A DNA stretch of 10,076 nt, taken from an uncultured Lachnospiraceae bacterium (lineage in GTDB: Bacteria > Bacillota > Clostridia > Lachnospirales > Lachnospiraceae). The position numbers and the translations under genes are program-made. Positions 7,301 through 10,076 of the stretch are shown here, one piece after another; within the stretch, counting starts at the first letter, position 1, and every line of letters starts with the position of its first letter. The notes under the pieces are model-generated. The model had not been told where the DNA came from. It did not search any database and worked only from the letters and a program-made list of their open reading frames with translations. The DNA lies in the NCBI GenBank assembly GCA_934351705.1, contig CAKRJK010000028.1, positions 1 through 10,076 on the forward strand, written 5' to 3'.

Positions 7301-8838
7301 ACGGAATCTCTTTTTTCCTCCGGAATGCTTGCCCAATCCGCAATCTTTTCTTTTGTCAACACAAAATTCCGGGTATCGGCTCTTGCATCCCATTTTGTCA
7401 CCTCTCTTGAATTCTGTGTCTTTGTCGCGGTCGGCTGGATCTCCAGCACACGATAGCTGTCTTTTACCCCAAGATTTCTCTGACCGCTGAAATCAATAAC
7501 ATACTGCATCAAAAACGCTCTGGTCAGATCTGTTGAGAGCTTATCCGCCCCACTTCTTAGTGTATTCTCTTTTTTTACATAATCGGACACTTCCGATACT
7601 CCCTGCGTATCACTGATTTTTTTCTCAAAATCTGCGTAAAGCGGCTCTCTTGCACCCCCGCTTTTCGTCTGTACAATATAGAGGTTTTCCTTGACAAAAT
7701 CTGCCTGATTGGTGTAACCGTCCGCATAGGAACCGCACACTGACGCTATTCCTGTCTGTGCGTCTAAAACGCATGGCGCTTTTGCTGCCACAAGCGGCTG
7801 TATCTTCTCCCAGACTGCTGTTTTGTTGCGATATGACTTTCCGCTGTTTGTGGTATCCGCACACAGATAAACCATGTCCGTATTGCCGGTATCATAACTT
7901 TGCAGCTCACTCTCCGTCACGGTATTTACCTGTATCTGCAAACTGGCACTGTTGGCACTTTGCAGCACTTTTGTACGCAGCCAGTCCTGTGATGTGATCC
8001 CGCCTTTATAATAGATTTTTCCGACTTCTACGAGGCATTCCGGTTTGGTATCATCCGCCACGAACTTGTAAAGCTGTCCTCCCTGCGGCACATAAGAATA
8101 CGGCTTTGTCCCGTCAAGAATCGGCTCATAACCGCCATTTCCCACACCTTTATATTCATAGGATTTGATATAATAACGTGGAAGTGACGCATCGTCCGTT
8201 GCCTCTTCCAAACGGTATTTGGAGGAACCGCTCACGCTGACATACTTTTGCTGATACAAACTCTCGCTTGTGTCGGTTCGCATATTGGTATCAAATTGCA
8301 CGTCATAACTTCCTGCGGAATTTTCCTGAAATCCCGTTATATTCTCTTTGTAAGTTCCATATTCGTCTGTAGCCGGCTCATAACTTCCCTTGATGCTTTC
8401 CGTTACATACTGTTCCGGCTGCAATTCCATCACATTCCAGTCTGCTGTATCAGCGACAAAAAATGCTTCCCGGTAATCTTCATTTTTGATAAACGGTTTG
8501 TCTTTTCCCATATAAGCGGCGTACTTTGTCTCGAGTTCCGCCATGTATGCACTCCGCTCGGTCAAAGTATCTCCTTGTGGTAAAAACTCTTTTTCCTGAC
8601 CTTTGATAAGATTTCCAAGCTCACCCTGACTGCCGTCCGGTACCACCTCAAGAATCACAAATGCCTCATTCTTAGATACTTTTCCCGATACCTTGCTTTC
8701 CAATCCCGTCAATACACCCTGTGCGTTTACATGAAACAGAGAATATCCCCCGATTCCTCCGACCAAAATTGCTACTGCCAGAAAAATACTGATTCCCTTA
8801 ACTGCATTTTTTCGTTTTCGACTTGATTGTTTTCCCAT
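4336..8838 (-). CDS. Giant exported surface protein, DUF5057-like, with repeated Rossmann/GATase-like units
   Basis: This 1500-residue protein has a basic N-terminus (KQSSRKRK), a hydrophobic segment at about 15-35, and a possible signal peptidase site VNA/Q at 37-40, so it is secreted or anchored with its bulk outside. The segment AFVILEVVPDGSQGELG (59-75) matches my recollection of DUF5057. Three units each start with a VLEI-type strand: 61-67, 463-470 and 929-936. Later in each come a YD(L/M)I-type strand (321-327, 536-543, 999-1006) and a 'helix then hydrophobic strand' (343-362, 685-705, 1019-1042). The third unit ends in a GMGHS motif (1318-1322) and a helix LLINTIVAAY. There is no G-x-C-x-G nucleophile, so enzymatic activity looks unlikely. 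Ca2+-loop motifs are at 833-842 and 1263-1273. The end (about 1350-1500) looks beta-rich, Ig-like. It follows the Ig-protein gene by 31 nt, and its ribosome binding site is GGTGAT, about 5 nt from the ATG. Function is unknown. Confidence 0.85.
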   Translation of the reverse strand: MGKQSSRKRKNAVKGISIFLAVAILVGGIGGYSLFHVNAQGVLTGLESKVSGKVSKNEAFVILEVVPDGSQGELGNLIKGQEKEFLPQGDTLTERSAYMAELETKYAAYMGKDKPFIKNEDYREAFFVADTADWNVMELQPEQYVTESIKGSYEPATDEYGTYKENITGFQENSAGSYDVQFDTNMRTDTSESLYQQKYVSVSGSSKYRLEEATDDASLPRYYIKSYEYKGVGNGGYEPILDGTKPYSYVPQGGQLYKFVADDTKPECLVEVGKIYYKGGITSQDWLRTKVLQSANSASLQIQVNTVTESELQSYDTGNTDMVYLCADTTNSGKSYRNKTAVWEKIQPLVAAKAPCVLDAQTGIASVCGSYADGYTNQADFVKENLYIVQTKSGGAREPLYADFEKKISDTQGVSEVSDYVKKENTLRSGADKLSTDLTRAFLMQYVIDFSGQRNLGVKDSYRVLEIQPTATKTQNSREVTKWDARADTRNFVLTKEKIADWASIPEEKRDSVEIIIDTMSTAEFVGKVDDLNKDYDLIYFGASVSDFNTQGNNANQKTVFNDVTMNGLIYMHTGDYVLAKPNITGILDTDYAGAYYYRNGRGNNKEKPCARKQNNLLYNTDDAGLYYFNQNRTQLQSGKLTQTLTNISQLTYVQEFDSIKNHQDVYGDLGVYRYSGNDITKTKINDLLEFAQANYPIVVSDTLYDSGTGGKSVNENTVDNTSYLYRFLDQIKANENVFNVSEANAENSGIANYLNLQKPALLYFNPKLGDEPTKAVTNTVEVGNLFQDWSQMQVDTTSASVTGTYELKLGFMIESAVDASELTTYIPKFYMDLNADGKFLDSGTNGSSELVDCHIYNYETGAELNKDASGEYQLASGIKYVLTREIADTYVGVLTWKLQVAQQTNAAIRTSDVQYTKIQGNGKEEKVKVLQVTSTDNSSNPTTKISLQSDSSIQKYLTEVRRMTGLNFDITVQGGKTFGVDQKASSGQEYYDKYLKDYDMLILGFADIYKDISNGQHALDAIKIFIDSGKSVMFSHDVLSFINVSPDHSFQDINLSVFGWNEINQKEWGYHMNYAFRDILAMDRYGVVKSGEQSDLLQQGQHLTVNTDSLQAQVNPSTINKIRNSAFPLTGAGTVTGSFTDTFLTRDVSGGVLDSNYDVAYAAKTYNAADHTAQSYGQTHGYTNALLNEHIELRGYSKTNNNGIAYYNLKNDFMKVQDKAKGQTRVKVTSVNDGIITHYPYEIGDSFTTATTHYPYYQLNLDQDQDGDGQGDVVVWYCMSGDATNSNSNANTVYGNLPNDARNNYYIYNIGNVTYTGMGHSELVHDGADLETKLLINTIVAAYKAGVEDPTLKILETPSRTSAEKQYEYITYDDAINGKAITDTVSYYFTLSDPNLTSSQKTITMEYAYYDANGNRQILSDSDVSVKDVTMGTGVMDGRYTSGHVYQVTLNGMADKMAGVQEATLEAKVTSSFDYYGRQEMHSATKQLKILKTQLMNLR

Positions 8839-8869
8839 TTCTCATCACCGCTTATTTCTTTCTGACTTT

Positions 8870-10076
8870 CTAATAGTTGATGTTTACCTTATATACACCG
8901 AATCCGTAATGATAGGTATTGTTGTTGCCGTCTTTCTTCGGATAAGTCGTTCCGCCCTTATAGATTCCGATACTGGTAGAATGCGTCTTAAACCGATCCC
9001 AGATCACCCATCCCCAGAAATCCTGATTTAAGGAACACGTAACATCGCATTCCCATTGGCCGGTATATGTTTTCTGTATCTTTCCAAACCGAATCACTTC
9101 TCTGGTGTCATACAGATAAAAATGCGATTCGTTTCCGTTTTTGATCTCGTCAATGCTATCCGCAACGCTGATACTTCCGGCCGGAAGATCTTCCATTCCC
9201 TTAATGACCAGCTTTGCCTTTCCGCCGTCTCCTATATTTACCTGTAAAGTGCCGGATGTGTTTTCCAAACGCATTTCTACTACGTGGACCAATGCCTCGT
9301 TTGATGAAATGGTCGCTCCCGTTAAGCTGTCATATATAGTTGCCCGGACAGGATAAGTGCCTGCCGTCTGATTTGATTTTGCCACGGCTGTTTTTGTCTT
9401 TCCTTTTCCTGTGATTCCAATCTCTGCGGATTCGTCAGACCATTCGATGTCACTTTCTGTTGCACCGGTAATATTTGTCATAAGTGATGCCGTGATATCT
9501 TGTGAACTATGCGAATTTCCATCCGGATCTGCCGCAGAACTCGGAATGCCCAACCAGATTTCATCCGGTGTCACACGCAGGGAGCTGTAATGTATCGCCA
9601 CCGTCAGACTGCCGGATACCGCGGCATCCTGCACCGATGTGGCAGTGATCGTCAACTGTTGTGCCGTCTCATCCGCCCCGACTGTCAGCACTCCCGCTTT
9701 ATCTATAAGCGTAGCCCCGGAGGTTGCACCCGCAACACTCCACGTTACCTTTTGTGAGTGATGATTTTCTCCCTCAACCACCGCAAAAAACGGTTGTGTT
9801 GCGGCAGGCAGTAACACGTGTTTTGAAGACTCTACCGTAACAGAGAGAACCTTTGACTCTTTTTCTTCAAAATAGTCCTCGTAATCCTGTATGGTCTTGT
9901 TGACCAGAACGGCATTTCGCATTGTCACGGTCATCTGTGTACTGTAATCTTTTGACTTATGAGCCATATCCAGTATGATTTTTACTTTATTCTCTGACTC
10001 CGCTTTTGTCAAATCCAGTGAAAAACCACTCACGTAATCCGCCAGCTTTGACTTTTCAACCAACACGGTCTTGTTA
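8870..10076 (-). CDS. Surface protein with bacterial Ig-like domains (5' end outside window)
   Basis: The frame is open to the right edge; 401 complete codons are visible, starting NKTVLVEKSK, and no start codon with a ribosome binding site is present, so the N-terminus (probably with the signal peptide) lies outside. A GTG at 10066 is internal, not a credible start. Visible residues 1-75 look like the end of a beta-rich domain. About 75-162 is a Big2-type Ig fold: VTWSV, then SGATLIDKAGVLTVGADETA, then LTITATS and LTVAI. About 164-266 is a second Ig-like domain (RVTPDEI...IEWS...AGTYPVRATI...ALVHVV). The last 135 residues form an unrecognised Trp/Tyr-rich domain (WECDVTC, FWGWVIWD, YHYGFGVYKV) with two cysteines that could form a disulfide. 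There is no LPxTG or terminal membrane helix. The next gene begins 31 nt after the stop, with no terminator between, so the two are co-transcribed. The role is extracellular binding or structure; the ligand is unknown. Confidence 0.85.
   Translation of the reverse strand, partial: NKTVLVEKSKLADYVSGFSLDLTKAESENKVKIILDMAHKSKDYSTQMTVTMRNAVLVNKTIQDYEDYFEEKESKVLSVTVESSKHVLLPAATQPFFAVVEGENHHSQKVTWSVAGATSGATLIDKAGVLTVGADETAQQLTITATSVQDAAVSGSLTVAIHYSSLRVTPDEIWLGIPSSAADPDGNSHSSQDITASLMTNITGATESDIEWSDESAEIGITGKGKTKTAVAKSNQTAGTYPVRATIYDSLTGATISSNEALVHVVEMRLENTSGTLQVNIGDGGKAKLVIKGMEDLPAGSISVADSIDEIKNGNESHFYLYDTREVIRFGKIQKTYTGQWECDVTCSLNQDFWGWVIWDRFKTHSTSIGIYKGGTTYPKKDGNNNTYHYGFGVYKVNINY

Noticed and set aside
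7625..7997. Frames of 79 residues on both strands inside the giant gene
   Set aside because: Shadows of a long, continuous coding frame, without ribosome binding sites or protein-like composition.
4336..8838. Giant protein as an active amidotransferase or galactosidase-type enzyme
   Set aside because: The units lack a G-x-C-x-G nucleophile and an identifiable catalytic triad.
10064..10066. GTG at 10066 as start of the Ig-domain protein
   Set aside because: The frame stays open to the window edge, no ribosome binding site can be seen, and a secreted protein should begin with a signal peptide, which is absent here.

Overview
The window looks like chromosomal DNA of a low-GC, gut-type Clostridia, most likely Lachnospiraceae. 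The evidence is strong AGGAGG-type ribosome binding sites, consensus sigma-A promoters, and a set of families typical of that group (DUF5685, a short J-protein, an Rpn/PDDEXK-type protein, and a giant exported protein that looks like DUF5057). The genus cannot be fixed from this sequence alone.

Layout, left to right. (1) At 1-290, minus strand, is the 5' part of a small membrane protein gene cut by the window edge. It is divergent from (2), a plus-strand two-gene operon at 405-1670. That operon encodes a stand-alone CheY-like receiver and a protein that joins four exact 29-residue MshEN-like repeats to a CheX/CheC-type phosphatase-like domain. The promoters of the two units appear to overlap at their -35 boxes. 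A branched terminator at about 1681-1736 closes the operon. (3) At 1753-3013, minus strand, a DUF5685-type all-helical protein and a J-domain protein with a cysteine-rich tail are 4 nt apart, behind a near-consensus promoter at 3052-3080. (4) At 3133-4068, minus strand, is an Rpn/YhgA-like PD-(D/E)XK-fold protein with a leader that could fold into alternative hairpins, one covering its ribosome binding site. (5) At 4336-10076, minus strand, two large surface-protein genes form an operon. The first encodes a protein with bacterial Ig-like domains and is cut by the right edge. The second encodes a 1500-residue membrane-anchored or secreted protein. A U-rich compound terminator lies at 4237-4298.

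How the genes may work together. The receiver and CheX-like protein form a plausible phospho-signalling pair in which the second protein dephosphorylates the first; the repeats may sense a ligand. The Ig-domain protein and the giant protein are probably made together and act at the cell surface. The giant protein contains three degenerate Rossmann/GATase-like units and two calcium-loop motifs. The J-protein and its DUF5685 neighbour are both cysteine-bearing and probably co-translated, which suggests a dedicated chaperone-client pair. No CRISPR array, tRNA, rRNA, insertion sequence or phage gene was seen.
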